Shown: positions 1 through 15,109, counted from the first letter of the stretch. The stretch is DNA of 64,000 bases from Certhia americana (GCA_018697195.1 CM031859.1:60198635-60262634); one strand, 5' to 3'. Numbers and translations: made by a program. Notes: generated by a model not told the origin, from the sequence alone.

Positions 1-1370
1 TTTTTGGTGCTTTTTTTGAGGTTAAGACTTTATATGGGAGATATTAGTAGGCTTTTTATAGAGAAGAGAATACCACTTATTTAAGCAGGAACTTTTTTTG
101 GACAGCATTTACAATCAAGCCCAGCTAATGGTTCTAGTCCCTGATTGACCTCTGCTGCTTCTGGCATGCTCAAAGCAAAGAATACCAGTCCTTCAGGAAA
201 AGCCATAACAAAAAGCTAGTAGAAGGCCAGAATGATTTAATTTTTCTTTCAGCTACACTTTGCTATTGGCACTAGCATCCAAAATGTCTCATTGAATCAT
301 GAGGCAATAAATTGAGACATAAATTGACAAAATCTACCGAGTTCAATTTTTAAAAGAGTGATTCTTGACTACATTTATCATTTGCACTGAGAAGAACTCC
401 AGTTTTGTTTCTTTGGCACATTCATAAGCTACTATTCAGCTTCAGGGATATCACATGAGACAAACATAACCACTGGTTTCCCCTCCTCCAGACCAACACA
501 TTGTCTATTTTGGTTTAGCCCAGAAGTCCTTTATGTGACATCCTCCCATTTGACTTTAGGACCTTCCTGCCACGCTCTTAGGCCAAAGGCACCTCTGTAT
601 CATCACTGCCCTTGCCCCCATCTGCTGGGCTGGACATGTCCTCTGTGCAGCTCTTCCCTGAGCCTTGGCTGTCCTTTCCCTGCCGTGTCACAGCTCTCTC
701 TTTCTCACTCCCCTTGCTTATGTCATCCCTGTGCTCTTCTCCCTCACTCTTTTTCCTTTTCTTTTCCTCCAGACAACTGCTCACATATCAGTTTTTATCT
801 GATTTAAGCAGAAGTGACACAACCAGCAGAAGAAGCCAAAACCAGGTGTTTGGTTGTGCCTTGCTTTTCTGATGCATCTTGTGCATTGGTGCCAGCCTGT
901 GACTGGAGCTCTGCAGCATGGCCAAAGTGCAACCAGCCCAGCCTCAGAGAAGCCGAGCCACTGGTCAGGCTTGGAGATGCATGATGCACAGCTCTGTCAG
1001 AGCTGGTCAGAAAGGAGCAATAGAGGACTTCTAAGGCAAGACTAGAGAAAAACAGTTCTGTGCCTCACAGCACATGCTGGTTTCTGGTATAAGAATATCT
1101 TTTTGATCAGCTTTCAAAAGCAGTCAAAACTACAGATAAAAAGGGAAATAGTAAGATTCTGAGCAGAAATTCCCTTTTTTCCCCCCCTTGTGTCCTTTTC
1201 TAGCTCAGTTTTACAACTCCACTACAGACCAGAGACCAGAAAGTTAAGAGAGACTGGAAGACCCACCTAGGCCTCATGGTACTTCAGATCAGGACACCCC
1301 TCTGGGTTCAGGGATAGAACAATGAAGAAAGAGGAAGGGACACATATCTGAAAATGCTAACCCAATTAAA

Positions 1371-1830
1371 TCACAGAATCACAGACTGGTTGGAGTTGAG
1401 AGGGACCTCTGGAAATCATGCAGTGCAATACCCCTCCTAAAGCAGATTCATGTACACCAGGTTGCACAGGATCAGGCTAGTTTTGAACATCTTCAGAGAA
1501 AGAGACTTCACAACTTCTCTGGGCAAACTGTGCAGGTGCTCTGTTACCCTCAAAGTAACTCTAACCCCCAAAGGGAAGGAGCTTTTCTCACAATCAGATG
1601 GAATTTCCTGTATTTCACTTTGTGTCTGCTGCCCCTTATTCTGTTGCTGGGCAGCACTGGCTGGTCCCATCACCTTGACATCCACCCTTAAGATATTTGT
1701 GTGCACTGATAAGATCCCCTCTCAGCTGTCTCTTCTCCAAGCTAAAAATGCCCAGCTACCTCAGCCTACTTCATAAGAGAAGTGCTCCAGACTCCTAATA
1801 AGCTTCATAGTCCTCTGATGGATCAGGGAA
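1371..1830 (-). repeat. CR1 LINE 3' fragment
   Basis: The plus strand starts tcacagaatcacagactgg and continues with a diverged form of the reverse complement of the avian CR1 3' end. That includes the gagagggacctctggaa segment, then ttctctgggcaaactgtgc and the ccctctcagctgtctcttct segment. CR1 is the dominant LINE of birds and inserts as 5'-truncated copies, so the element is on the minus strand with its 3' end at 1371. The 5' limit near 1830 is approximate. Two overlapping ORFs here (1437-1706 and 1450-1776) are frames within the repeat, not genes. Confidence 0.88.
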
Positions 1831-1963
1831 TGAAGTTCTAAAAATGTACTTAAATACTTTAAAAATTATAGCTCACTTATATGTACTTATCTTCAGATAA
1901 AGCCAGCAATTATTCTTAAAAACTAAGTAAAATCCAAACAAAAGTCATTGTTTCAACAGCAGC

Positions 1964-1977
1964 AAAAAAAAAAAAAA
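1964..1977. repeat. Short poly(A) tract
   Basis: Fourteen A residues following cagcagc. Confidence 0.95.
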
Positions 1978-4900
1978 GAAAACAAAATAGTCACTGCTTT
2001 CCTCAGCAGTCTCTCTCTGTAAGGTATTCCGTTTGTTTCCCAACTAATAAAACTCTACTGCGGCCAAGTGAATGAAGGGATAGAGTCAGTGACTAAGTGA
2101 GGAGACAGCAAGTAACAGAATTAGGAAATAAGGTATATACTCCTCAGCAGAGAAGTATAACTATACAGACCCAGTCCTCTGATCTACTGTTTAGCATGTG
2201 ACCCAGAGGAATGCACAGTGCATGAACACTCACTACCTCCATCCAATTTCAGCTATGTACATGCACTGTCTGTCCATTCACTTCTGCCACATTTCTGAAA
2301 GCTTGTCTTTTTTTGGCACACACCATGTTCAAGACACTTGATTAGAAGCAATACACCACTTTTGGTGTATCTAGCAACTCAGACTGCAATACTTAACTTT
2401 TTAAGCCCAGAAAATGTGACCAAGTTTCTGCAGTTTTGTTTGAAGAAATTCACGCTGCATCACAGCACATAAGATGACATACGATGAGGATAGGCTTTAA
2501 TAAGGCAGGTAAATATCAAACAACAATTCAGTTCAACTTAAGAAAAACATTTCAAAATTTTGCTTAGAAAATTTGGTTATATGTAAACTCTGTGTATGTG
2601 TTTTTTAAGAAGCAAACCACTGGACAATACCTAACTGCACTGAAAGGAATGGCCTAACTTGTATTGATGCCAAAAGGGTAAGGAAAGATTCAAGACAGCC
2701 TATAGAAAACCTAACACCTCCATTGTTTCTCTATTCTCTGGGGCAAGTTGAATTCTTCAGGAGCTCAATGTAGAAACTTGCCCACAGATCCTACACCTGT
2801 GAACTATGTATTTATTTTTAATTTATAGGTGTCTTTCATATTGCCATCTTCCACCCAAAGACCTAGTCAAGTCTACTTCTCCTAGTAATCTGGAAGGACT
2901 GAAGTGTTGTGATTTAAACTTTGGCTACACCTTTCATCTAAATATGCTCTTGATTTTGTTAGAAGATTGCATTTGGGAAAGCTGAGAAACAAAAATTAGG
3001 TTAACAACAGCATGGACTTAAAAAACCCCAAACTTCTATAGCTATTTTCTGCCCTTAATCTTAAGAATTATACTGAATTTAAAAATTTATGGAGGAAAAC
3101 TGATGAATTTTTAATAATTTTATGATTTCAAAGTATAATTTATTTTTGTTTCCAAAATTATTTTCCCCAGATTACTACAACAACACCAGTCCATGCTGAT
3201 CAGAATATCATCTCACTGGCTGATCTGATCTCAGTGAGAGAAAGGGAGGCTTATAAAAAATGTTTTAAGACTAAACAGTACAAATAGTGCCAAGTTTCAT
3301 TTGACTCACACTGTATGGAAGCTGAGGCTCAAATAGCCAATGTTCTTCTCTGCCAGACACCCATGTTCTCTAATTTAAACAGATTTTATATTTGTCAGTA
3401 ATACTTACAGTAACCACCAAGTTCTGCTAAAGAAGACATTTAATAATTCATATGACACCATATACTATATTTAATTTTCTCTTTAAAATGCATGAAGAAA
3501 TATTTTGGAAAAAAATCAAATTCTTTATAAACAAAATGTAATCAGTATGGGTGTGTGTACCCAGATGTCCATGTGTGAGAGAGATTTTGGAAACTAAAGG
3601 CTCTAATTTCTCTTTTCTGAAAGGCCCTAGATTTTACAAGGTCAGAACAGGAACTTTCAAATAAAGCAAAAAAATGTGAATGCACAGAAGGAACACACAT
3701 CTGTTACGCTGCTGTTCATACTGCAATCCAAAAACAACACAAGGAGAGGCATGAAAACAACATAACAATTTTGGTGTTCTGGTGGGATTTTAGATAACCA
3801 GTAAATTTTTGGTTACGAACAAACAAGAAAAGGTATGAAAACTCAGCATATTCCAGCTCTAGCCCCTATGGCTACATTGCTCTAAAGAGACTGCTGAAAA
3901 AAAAAGACAGAAACCTCTGATATTTCTATTCCTCCTTCAAGAGAGAAGCAGAGAGTCTACGAGTCTTCCTTATCTCAGTTTGGAGGCTGTACAAGTGCAC
4001 AAGTATGTTTTAAGACAGAACAGGCATGTACCAGAGTTCAGAAAATCCCTTTTCATGGACTATTTTAAACAAAGCAGAGCCATGGGACAACGGCGAGGAG
4101 AAGCGGTCTCAGGTGGAAGCCCATGGTTTGGGAAGAGTCTAGACTGCCAATCACTTGAGGTGCCCTAGAGCAAGGACCAGGACTTGCACAGAGTACCATC
4201 TTCACTGGATCTCATCTAGAAGGAATCCTGGAAAATGTAATCCCAGTATCTGCTGGGATTTTCAGACCTCCACAGAAAGGCATATTTGGAAAGAGTTCAA
4301 GATAGATGCAGCTTCCTTTCTAGTAACTTCGGAAAATGTGAAAGAAACTAAAGATCATGCTCATCTCCCCTGTAAGCAGGGGAAAAAAACCTCCTTGTTT
4401 TATTTTTAATGTCAAATTCAAGGAGGCAGCTATTAATTTAACCACAGCAACAGCAGGTAAAGTTTTAACCCAGTGAGCAGGCCTTTTAATTTTGTTAAAC
4501 CTACTAAAAGTGGTTTTACTTGCTTGTTTGTTTAGACTTCACCACTAGAACTGTGGGGAGAAATCTCTCTTCAGAGAGAAGCTATTTGCAAAATAACTTG
4601 ATAGGCAAAGCCTGTGGGGAAAATTGGCCTCTAACATGTAGAAGAAGCAAACAAGAGTGGTAATGGATTCAAAGGTTAATGTAGAGACAATGAAGAAATT
4701 AATTAGGTTAATGAACACATTGTGCTACCCACCCCTTCATCAAAATATAATGGCATAGGTGCACCCCAGCTCTGGATACATCCTCAAGAGGAATGAGAAT
4801 GAGATACTGCAAACAGTGTGAGATGCAACACATGGGAACATATGCAAGCTCCCAGAGTGTCATCCAGGGCAGGTGATACTTTCACCTGCTTGGCTGCAAC

Positions 4901-5950
4901 ACCAATACCTTGCAGACTGCCTGCCTCCAGGCCAGGAGGGTCCTGTTGACAGCTGTTTTACCTCCATCTGTGCACAGACCCCAGAATTTTCTCTGCAAGG
5001 GAAGGAAAGCATTATTTCCAAACATGTGCATCACTGTGCCCACTGTGGTATGGCTACACTACAGACCCATGTGCAGGTGCAAGACTTTCCAATTTCCCAA
5101 CCCATCTTTATGGCTGGATTCTCTCGCACTAGCTCCTGAAAAGCTTAAAACCAGCTAAATTAACTTCCCACTGCACCTCAAATTCAGGTGATATTTCTGA
5201 AGTCACTCCCAAAACTTCTCTTCCCCCATTTGGGATTTAACAAACTCTACCCAAGATTCTACAATGCATCTGGCAAACAAATTACTGTGACCAGCTTATT
5301 TAACATCATCCTTTCTGTACTTCCCCATTACCTCCATAAAATACTTTGAAACTGGAAGATGCTGTAAAAAGCTATTTATGTAAATTAAAAAAGAATAACA
5401 TTAAGACAATAAATTCTATAATATGATACCAAAATGCAAACCTGAAGGTAATTCATGTATCCCCAAAGCTGAAAAAAAGCATCACACTTAAAATAGTCAT
5501 AAAATTGCATGCTGGGGTTAGAAAATCTTTCAAAATAAATTTTTGACAAGAAATGTTGTTTGGGTGTAGCTGAAATTCTGTCATTGAAAAAAAGTTTTCC
5601 ATGCTTATAAACAATCTAAAAGATCCATCAGGCTACTCCAGTATGGCTGCACTGGGGGCATTCTGCCTTCTCCTAGCAGTTCTCCAGAACAACGTAGCCT
5701 TGAGAGAATTTATTTTACAAGCATCTGATGCACCAGTTCTGGGCTGTGGGTTTAGCTTCTGGCTCTTGTAACGCAGTTTTTCCCCTGCTCAACCCAGCCA
5801 GTTTGGAGAAACACAAGTACAACCATGAAGTACCCATATGAAGATGCACTTCAGATTTACACTAACTCAGAGGAAACTATTTTGTGACTTACAGAATTAA
5901 AATGTACAAAATAATGGAGAAAAACACGTCCTACAACACAACAAAAAACC

Positions 5951-5975
5951 TGACCAACCAACCAACCAACCAAAA
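5951..5975. repeat. (CCAA)n tetranucleotide repeat
   Basis: Five to six tandem ccaa units followed by an A/C-rich stretch. Confidence 0.95.
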
Positions 5976-6949
5976 AAACCCCAACCCACTCCCCAATACA
6001 ATTTTTTTACTCCATTAATAATGTGAGACCTTGGAAAGCCCTACCTGTGTCACATTTATGAGCAGGTATAATAAATTTTTGGTAAGCTCTATCATTCTAT
6101 CCAAGTAAGAGAGAAACAGAGGCTAGCTTATTTCAGGCTGCATAAGAACAAAAAGAGGAATATTTAATGCAAACTGACCATCAGGTAAACTAAGATGCAG
6201 AGTTTACTGCATGCAATTTCCCTCACAAGAGAGATGTTTTTTGGCATGCAACAAGAATAATGGACTGGGAGAGCTTTAAAATGAGTTTAAGGCAAACGAA
6301 CTGAATGCAGACATAAAGTGGCATCAGCAAGTTACAAGCTCACATCTGTCTGTAACAGCACCAGAAGCAGCTAAAGCATTACAGCTGGTAGTTAGGTCAA
6401 CCACATGTAAACAGTTTACCATATATAGCTCATTTTTCTCTGTCAGGCATTACTCCTAAAATAAACAACACTGCTTCATTAAAGGTAGGTGGTGACCATC
6501 TTGCCTTGTGTGTGTGCTGATTTGCTAGGGATGATCAAAATGACATGTAAGGGGACACCAGACCCATGATTCGTGTGGATTGCAACATAACGATAGCTCA
6601 GGTGCCCTCCATTAAAAGAGGGTATGGGAACAGGGGTAATAAGAGATATTGGTGGCTGAGAGATTGTAGATCATCTCCTGAGATGACACTTTCAACCGTC
6701 TTAACCTGATCAGCTTATCCAAAGGGAGACATAAGATCTCTCCTCATATGGAAAACCATGATACAAGATGAGGAATAAAAGTCTCTTTTAACAGAACAGT
6801 GGAAAGCATAATAAGCTGAAGCTGGACAAGTTAGAAATTTGGAAAAGAATTAGCAGTGACAGTGAATAATGACAGGAGCAAGCTGCTAAGGAAAATAGAA
6901 GATTGTTGTCTTTTCAGATCATGACCAAATGCCTTTCTGTAAGACTGAC

Positions 6950-7076
6950 TTCAAACAAATGAAAATTACTGGGCTCACTAAGGTGTAAGTGAAATGTTAT
7001 GGCTTGTGTTAAGCAGGAGGTCAGACAAAATCACCTAATATTCTTTTCAGACCTTCAATGCCATGGATGTCTGAAT
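6950..7076 (+). repeat. Old CR1/L3-like LINE 3' end
   Basis: The stretch aagcaggaggtcagacaaaa, followed by an attcttttcagaccttcaatg segment, resembles the 3' terminus of older CR1-like elements on the plus strand, where a 'gtcagactagatga ... cttctgacctt' type ending is common. Divergence is high and the 5' limit is a guess. It could be a chance match. Confidence 0.4.
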
Positions 7077-10000
7077 TTGTCTGTGTAGTATTTTGTTGGT
7101 AGGTGAGGACTCACTCCCTTTCTGAGTCTGGATGAATCCATGCCAAAAGTGAACTAGGAGTATGTAGGTGTGGTTAGCATGATGCACAACCAACCTAATA
7201 ACTTGCTCTTGACTGGGCATCAGCCAGTTCACAACACAGAATCTAGTTATATCTGTCTGCAAAATACCATCCAGACACACCTACCCCTAAGTCTGCAAGC
7301 TGGCAAGCCAGGCAACCTGGTGGATTTTTATAGATAAGGAGACAGGAGGCATGTGTCATGCCCTGGAACGTGGTGCAAGGATTTCTAAGATAGCATCCAT
7401 GGTGTTCTCGCTGGAGCCAGCAGCAGTACAGCCATCTCAGCCCACCAAAAGAGCCTGGCCAAGGGGAAGGCTAATCTGGATGTAGTGCCATCAAGACCAA
7501 AAGCTTTACCACATGGGGATAAGCCAGACCACACCAGGACACTGCAAGCCCTAGGGATTACCCTGCTGCAGGGTAAGTGGGCATTTATGGCATCCTCTTG
7601 CTGCATGTGGTACTCAAGAGGCAAATTGTGTCATGTATTCTCTTCTTCTGGAGCAAGAATGAGGGCTCAAGATTGGCAGATTGGTCATAGCTGGAGTTCA
7701 AATGCACTGAAAGGACAACCTGCATTCCCTTCCATCAAACTCTCAGCACCTGCTTGGGGACCTGTCTCTTTTTCTCAGTGTAAAATGAATGAAAGCAACT
7801 CCATGTGCAAAACAAATGATGTAGTCACACTGTTTTCTTTGCTTGGCGTCTAAAGAGTAGAAAAATGAACAAGGTGCTAAAAGAATATGCAATGGACATG
7901 CAAAGAAAGGCAAATAAAGTGATAATGGTGATAACATCATTGCCACCACATAGTTTGTCTTTACAGTGAGCAACCAAAAACCTTGGTTTCTTAGCACAGA
8001 AGTCTACACTGACAAGCAAAACACAACTTGAGGAAAGAAGACAGAACACAATCCTGAGAGAGTAACGTTGTCCTAAAGGGCTTATGCATCAGGACTGAAC
8101 ACTGTGAAGATGTATTGAAGTAAAAGGGCAAACCAAAAAGTGAAATTCAGATGTTTACTCCACTTGGGACAAACTGACTCAAAATGGCAGGTTCTGGGAA
8201 GGAATTAATATCAGAGAATAGATTAACTACTTCTTAAGAAACATAAGCACAGAGGGACAATTATGAAAATACCTAAAGATTTTTAAGAAGCAGCAGAAGT
8301 TTACATTATACAGAGAAGTCAGTAGAAGTAAGAAAGACAAAGGTAAAAACAATATAAGTTAAACTTTCAACCAAAACCTCCTTTGTTGCAGGATGTATTT
8401 ACTGAGACATAGTCTCTGGGAATGACTGGCACTGTGCCCCCTCTGCCTTCTTTTTTAGGTTATCAGATACTCAATTTACATGATTAGTTGATAATCTCAG
8501 GTTTTAGTGAATAAAAAAGGTTTTCCAGCCCTTCATGATGTGAGGAAGAGCTTAAAACTGATACCATAAGGATTAACCTTTCAAGATAAAATTCACAAAC
8601 TTGCATATTTCTGTGCCTCTGCTGTTTTTTAATCTTGACCATTCATTCCTTAATGCTTGCAATCTCAAGAGCACCAATACCTGGTGAGGAGCCCCAAAAT
8701 AATGACACCAGTGTAGGATACTCAAGATTAATCTCTGTATTTCATGGAGATATGCAAAGAAATGCTCAAGGACTGGTACATGAGCAGTACAAGCACATAT
8801 GATGAATTCCACAGGATAGCTCCTGAAAGCATTCTGAGTCACTGGTTTTGTGGGAGGATAGTTCCTTGAAAGAATAATGTCCATCTGGAGGGGCAGAGTA
8901 ATTGGAAAGAGGCACTGCGGGTAGGATTTGAACAGTATCATAGCTACTGGATATCAACTATAAAACATGGTAAATATTTCAAAATCACTTAATAATTGCA
9001 ACCAGAAAACTCTATACTTATAACAGTGTCCTTAAAGTTAAGTTTTGCTGTAATCACAGAACCTCAAAAACTGAAAACTCTCCTCTCTCTATTTCATACC
9101 AGTATGATTTCCACAAATGCATCACTTCAGTTGCTGAACAAGGAACAAAAACAGGATGGACATTAGACATTGGAAACACTCCATCTGCGTTTACCACAAG
9201 GGTATTTTTTCCCATGGATCATAAGAAGGGCAGACGGGCATTCCCTGGAGGCAAACAGAGATGTTTTCAGAACATTGTGCAACAGGAATACTCCCTGACA
9301 ACATGTCTATAATACTATGTTCTAAGTACAACTTTCTGTACTGCACCTTAGGCTATTTGGTGGTGGACATATTTTTCTGCCCATTCATTTTCCCTGAACT
9401 TGTGTAGAGACCAGCTGAGCTAAACAGCCTTTTAAAAGCAGGACATCTCATTTAGCCACACAGATGTTCCTTACAAGTCAACAGGTCCATAAAATTTTCT
9501 GAAAAACTATCTGTGTATCATCATTACCCAGTTTCTCAATCAGCAAGGTAGAAAAGGTTATGATGAAAGAAACACACTTAGTCACAGGGTATCTTGTGAA
9601 CAGAGAGATTCCAACCCACTCCTTGTCCCAGCATCCAGTTTCCTTACAGAGCCAGAGTTTGATAAAGATGTGAAAAGTGAGACAGTGTCAAATGCCATCC
9701 AAGGCTTCCCTGTGGACAGACTTGCAAAAGAAAGGAAAGAAGATTCTGAGTTCGTTTCAGTCCCACGAGACTTCACTCAACACACAGCTCATCTAAATGC
9801 CACCCCAGGAGGCATTTCCCTAAGCACTAACAGCAGCAAACATCGATCCCTGCCTCAAAGAGTGCGCTAGAGAGCTCAGCTTGGTTCTCCCTGGGTATCT
9901 CACCAGCCCGTTCTTTGTACCTCTATTAGCACAGCAGGTTTGGTAAGTGCCCTGCCACGAACACAGCAAGTGGAAGAAGACTGTTGACTCTCATGGTCTG

Positions 10001-10223
10001 AGCAGCTACCTTCCCTTTGCATCTCCATGAATTCCAGCTTCAGTAGCCATCCTCACTGAGAAAAACAGTTTTTCTGTGCTGCTGCTGGTCCTTTCCATTT
10101 CACATCTGGAGATCATTAACTGTATCCCATGTGGTCTGAGTTTTAGCAGTAAAAACACTCCAAAAAATTCTAGTAAAACTGATTTATTTATATTAACCGG
10201 ACACTGGATACCCAGATAATACT

Positions 10224-10320
10224 ATATAGAATCATACAATATACTGAGTAGGAAGGAACCCATGGGGAACTATATTTCCCTTCCTCTTCACATTGACATT
10301 TCACCTTGACCTGTCCTTTG
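10224..10320 (-). repeat. Short diverged CR1 3' fragment
   Basis: The plus strand reads tatagaatcatacaatatac, then tgagtaggaaggaacccat. This is a recognisable but mutated reverse complement of the CR1 3' end. Only about 100 bp is convincing, so it is a heavily 5'-truncated or eroded copy on the minus strand. Confidence 0.65.
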
Positions 10321-13260
10321 AAATCAATACTAGGGAAACCTCATGTTTTAGTGGTTCAAAGTTCGGAACTGAAAAGGTCAGAAGCTGAAAATAATATAAG
10401 CATGACATCTCCTCTGTTTAGGAGAGCTTAAGTACATAAGAGGGGCAGAAGTCCCAGCTGAAACTCAAACTTGATGCTGTGAGGCTGTGACTTCCCCTCA
10501 GCTTACAGCAAACTCTGTTTCTGCAAAGTCATAATTTGCTGCCATGGAAAGAATTATATTAGCAGACACTGAGCATATTGCTTCAGATCTTTGAAGGACA
10601 TAACACCACAGGAGGGAAAAAGATACATATATATACATTATGCAGCTACATAAGAGATAAATAAAGTGGGTAGAGTGCTGACTAGAGCTGTAAAAATAGT
10701 TTTAACTTGCTATCATGGAGGAAAAATTACCTAAATGTTAGTTAGTAAAATTTACCACCTTTCCAGAAGGTGAACAGTTATGGATTTGATCCAGACTTAT
10801 TTGGTGCAAACACATTTCTGCACAAATGTCTTTGTTTAACATTCGATCCGTTCTTCGGTGAAGGCCAGAAGATTAAGTTAAATGTTATTCAAAAGTAAAC
10901 TACCACAACTAACTAAAGAAACCAAAATATTATATTTATTTAAAAAATCACCACAAACAGGGAGAACCAATTGAATAGCTGCAGAGTGGTTTCCATTCCA
11001 TTCAAACAGGAAAAACCCTCTTGCATTAGATCACCAATGTGCCTACGTTGTGTGGCAGCGAATAATTGCTAGAACTTAGAATGTGAGAATGAAGGAGATG
11101 ATGGTTTACATCAGTGAAATACTTGTTCTGTTATTTTACTTTCTCAGTTTAACTTAGTTTTGAGCCCACCACTGCAAATTTACCAGCTATCAGAGCTTTT
11201 TGCTGTCCTCAGTGCTCTACAACTGTGTTGCATGAGGTGGCAGAAGACATAACACAGCTCAAGGCCACCCAGAGTCTCACTCAGACTCTGCCAGGGAGCA
11301 TGTATCATTTTGGGATTCATGTCATGGGTAAAGGTGGTGTAGTGCAGGATGCAGAAAGGCTGTGCTTGGTTGCCTTGTGTCTAATTTATGGATGGATGAA
11401 TGAAGACATGAAGAGTTAAGAGAATGATGCAGATCACACAAGGCTGCAGCTATGCTGTGGTGCAGTAAACTTAAACAATGCCTTTGCTCCAAGCAAGGAC
11501 TAGCTCCTGAGGAAAGCATTTATTGCCCAGAATTCATCATGAGGAAAATGAAAGAGAACAGGTTTTATTTGTACTCTAAATCATGGACAGGACCAGAACA
11601 TGTTCTTCACTGCAGTCAGAAGAAAATTGAATTCCGGTGTGATATCTGACGAAGAGGCAATTTTGGATTTTTGTTTTTGTAACTGAGACAAGTTGTATCT
11701 TTGAGATAAGGGAACCAATTAGCATTTTTGAAGAGTCTTGTGTATCATTCTCACTTAAGGAGGAAAAGGTATTGGAAATCATAAGATGATGGAGAGGGTC
11801 CAGTACTGCAAGAAACTAGGCTTGAAGGATTTGAAAGCATCACAATTAAGCCTTCTGGCCAGTGCAGGAAAGCTGATGCAAGAGCTCTGGTAGGGAGTGA
11901 ATGCCTGCCAAATTCCTACTGATTGATAATAAGGATAGCTGAAGAAACTGGTCTCTGAAAGGAAAAATAAAGCCTGAAACCTCAGACCAACTTCTTCAGG
12001 CACAGAACTTGTGCTAGAGAGAGTAGTAGATCCACGTGCGTGGATAGATATAGGCTAATGCCTATAAATAGCTCCAAGCTGGCAGCGCTACGGCATGAAC
12101 AGAAGCCAGACTGTGGTAACAGCCGGCTTCGCTATAGAAATTCTCATCTTAATGCCATCTTCCTTCTTCCTGAAGGAGATGCATTAAAAACAGGCCTGGA
12201 TAGTATTTTAAAACTCTATCAGGCTTTCAACAAGGTTTCATAAGGTTACATGAGCAATTTTTAAATTTCATTTTAGAAATTCAGTTCGATCTCTATGCAA
12301 CACCTATTAAAATCCTACGTTTCACTGTCTACATGAAAATGCCAAGCAACATGACCCTTTAAATACGACTTTCACATTTAGTCTCATAAGTTTTCTCTAC
12401 AAAAGTAGCAATAGTGGTAAGGATATACTTATATTATATAGTTATACTGTAAGACTTGAGATAAATTTGCCAGATTAAAGAAGCAAATATCCTTTACTCC
12501 TTCTGCTGCTGTTAATTTAAACCGATAGGCAATTTTAATCCTCCAGAATTAATGTCACACCTCTCAATTAAGAAAAGAATCTATAAGCTTAAGTAAGCAG
12601 TCTTTAATACCCTTGTAAAGTTTAATTCATTTGTTTGCAAAGTGATCTGAGATATCTGGAAGATTAAGTACTATTTTCTTTTCCTAGCAAAGGTTAGAAT
12701 ATGGCTAGTAATTCTGCTCCAGTAATACATGTGAGACTAGTTTCCATGAACATAATCGAAACAATAGATTCTCAAGAATATTTCATCTGTAATGAGTGCA
12801 CTGACTTATACTGACAAAAGTAAGAGAGAAGAGGAAAATCATAGCACTTTTCTACCCTTCTGAGGTTGCTGGGGTTCACATTTCTTGCAAGAGTAAACAA
12901 GGATAGTCATGCTATTCTAACATGTACTGACTGGAACTGCCAGGTCTTGTGTCACCTGTGAAGGGACCAAGCAGGGGCTAGTTCTTTTAAAATGTTGTGC
13001 AGTTAAAACACTATCAGAGAATTTTCAAAGCCAAGGAATTTTACATTCAAAATGTATTTTACATATTTGTAATTTGAAATTGCAGTCACAGAATGTTCAG
13101 ACTTGCCCTTCTCTGCCTAGCAATGTTTGGTGGGATCTCCCATGAACAAGACAACTCAATAAAATACACTTTCAGGTTCACCACCAAATGTTCTTCCTGA
13201 CACTGTAAAACTTACCAAGAGGCTGTACAGTATTGTATTACATGGTAATGGTATTTACAG

Positions 13261-13275
13261 AAAAAAAAAAAAAAA
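13261..13275. repeat. Short poly(A) tract
   Basis: Fifteen A residues following ttacag. Confidence 0.95.
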
Positions 13276-14651
13276 GAATTGCACATGAATAAGGCAATGA
13301 AAGTATGCAGGTAACCATGGCTACTGTTGTGAACTAAATAACATTTTTTATACAGCTGTGAATATTTGTATTACTGCCAGCTAAGCCGTAGAGTTCAGAT
13401 TTGAGACAGAACTGGTAAACACTGAATTCTTGCCTGAAGAAAGGTACTTCCCAAAGTGGATCCAGGCCTCTAGATCGTGCTGCTACTCATTCTGGTGTAA
13501 CTTTGTCAAATAAACATACACCTTATAACCCCAGTCAAAATAATCAAAATACAACTCTTCATGGCCACATCTTACACCTTACTGTCAGTGACCCACTTTT
13601 GCACAAGCTATTTTCTGTCGCAGGGGTATTTTGATCTCCTCTTACCCACAATCACAACTATTGATATAACTTCTGAAATAGCTTAGACTCCGTAAAAGAG
13701 TTTCATACTTTTGAAAGGTCTTTACAAAATTTGCAGCTTCTCAGCTTTCCTTGATCTGGCAACACCCACCCACACCCTTTAGCCCCCTGTCCCCCACTTT
13801 GGTCCCAACAGCATTCCTGAACAACAAAAGGAAAAAACATTTCCAAAATGACAGGGCATGGGGACATGAGAGGGAGCTCTTTTCCCTTGACATGTTTTCA
13901 GTTTCTAAGTTCATCCTTCTTAAATCATCCTTCTGTTTACATATCAGTGTCTCTCTTCTCAAATCAATCATCATCTGAGAAGGAATGCAAACCTAAGGGA
14001 TTTCCCTCCTTACAGAGAAAAGGTACGCCCAAAATCAAATTATTTGGAATAAGTTGTCAGTAGTTACTATACTAAAAGAAAACATAAACACAAAAGCAGT
14101 TGTTGAGATGAACCTGTACTTCCAGTGATATAAACAAAATGAAAATAATGAAACGCCTATTGTAACTAAGTGAAGCAGGACTTAGAGCAACATCTCCCTG
14201 CTCAAAAATTGAGTCACTTCTTCCTACCAATAGAGTGTAAGTTTGAACCCAAGTGAATGCTCATTCATTCACTATGAATTTGTCATCTTTGCCTGGTTTG
14301 TAGAGAGTGAACAATTTCTTAACAAAAGTACTGACTAATGAAGCAAACGTAGATTCACTTGCAGTTCAATCTTCAATAAACTGCCTGTAGCTTCAGGCAA
14401 ACTACAAGTTCCATGCTTTTGTTTCTCCTCTGTAAAATGGGAAAAATACTAACTCTCTTCTGCCAGTCTTTACCTGTCCATTCATTTAGGCTGAGAGAAA
14501 TTTAAGAACTAAATATCTTTTGTCTGTATCAAAAGAGCTCAGCTTAGACAGAATTACAGATGTTCTTTAAAATGGTACTATCTACCAATATAATTATTAA
14601 TAGCTGAATGGCAATATATATTATGTATTCCTCTCTATGTATGGAACAGAT

Positions 14652-14718
14652 AGTGTGTGTGTATGTATATACACACAAACACTATACACACGCTATACAT
14701 GCACACTATATATATACA
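14652..14718. repeat. TG/TA/CA compound microsatellite
   Basis: tagtgtgtgtgtatgtatat, then acacacaaacactatacaca and a terminal tatatata run. The TG start and CA middle make it partly self-complementary. Confidence 0.93.
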
Positions 14719-15109
14719 AGCATGATAAATGTATTACCAAAGATTTACTATATGTAGTAATCCTACCAAACTGATGTCATGTCATGGAGAAAAAAAACTA
14801 TGGGAGGCCCAGTATCACAGTATTCAGACAAACAACTGGGAGATCTAAATACCCACAAACTCTGGCAACAGTGGAGGCAACAAGTGTTCAAAGCAGGGGA
14901 TTCTTTTAGTTTCTGCATGCACAAAAATGCTGGAAAAAAGAACTGTTTTGTAAAAACAGTGGTCACGAGAAACCAAATGAAGCTAAATTTCTGCATGTTG
15001 GTCTAAAATAAACTATGGATGCCATCTTCAATATACAGTGGGTACTTTAAACTTCTCTCTCAAGCTTTTTCTCAGTGAAGTACAGTACACACAATTATCA
15101 CCTCCACGT

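Noticed and set aside
535..1045. Overlapping ORFs on both strands near the window start
   Set aside because: C/T-rich sequence yields Ser/Leu/Pro/Cys-rich frames in several registers. No frame is distinguished and no exon boundary pattern was found.
3211..3239. 8-bp inverted repeat tctcactg/cagtgaga
   Set aside because: Such short arms are expected many times by chance in 64 kb.
12029..12046. Small palindrome atccacg-tg-cgtggat
   Set aside because: Arms of 7 bp are not significant at this window size, and there is no context suggesting a site.
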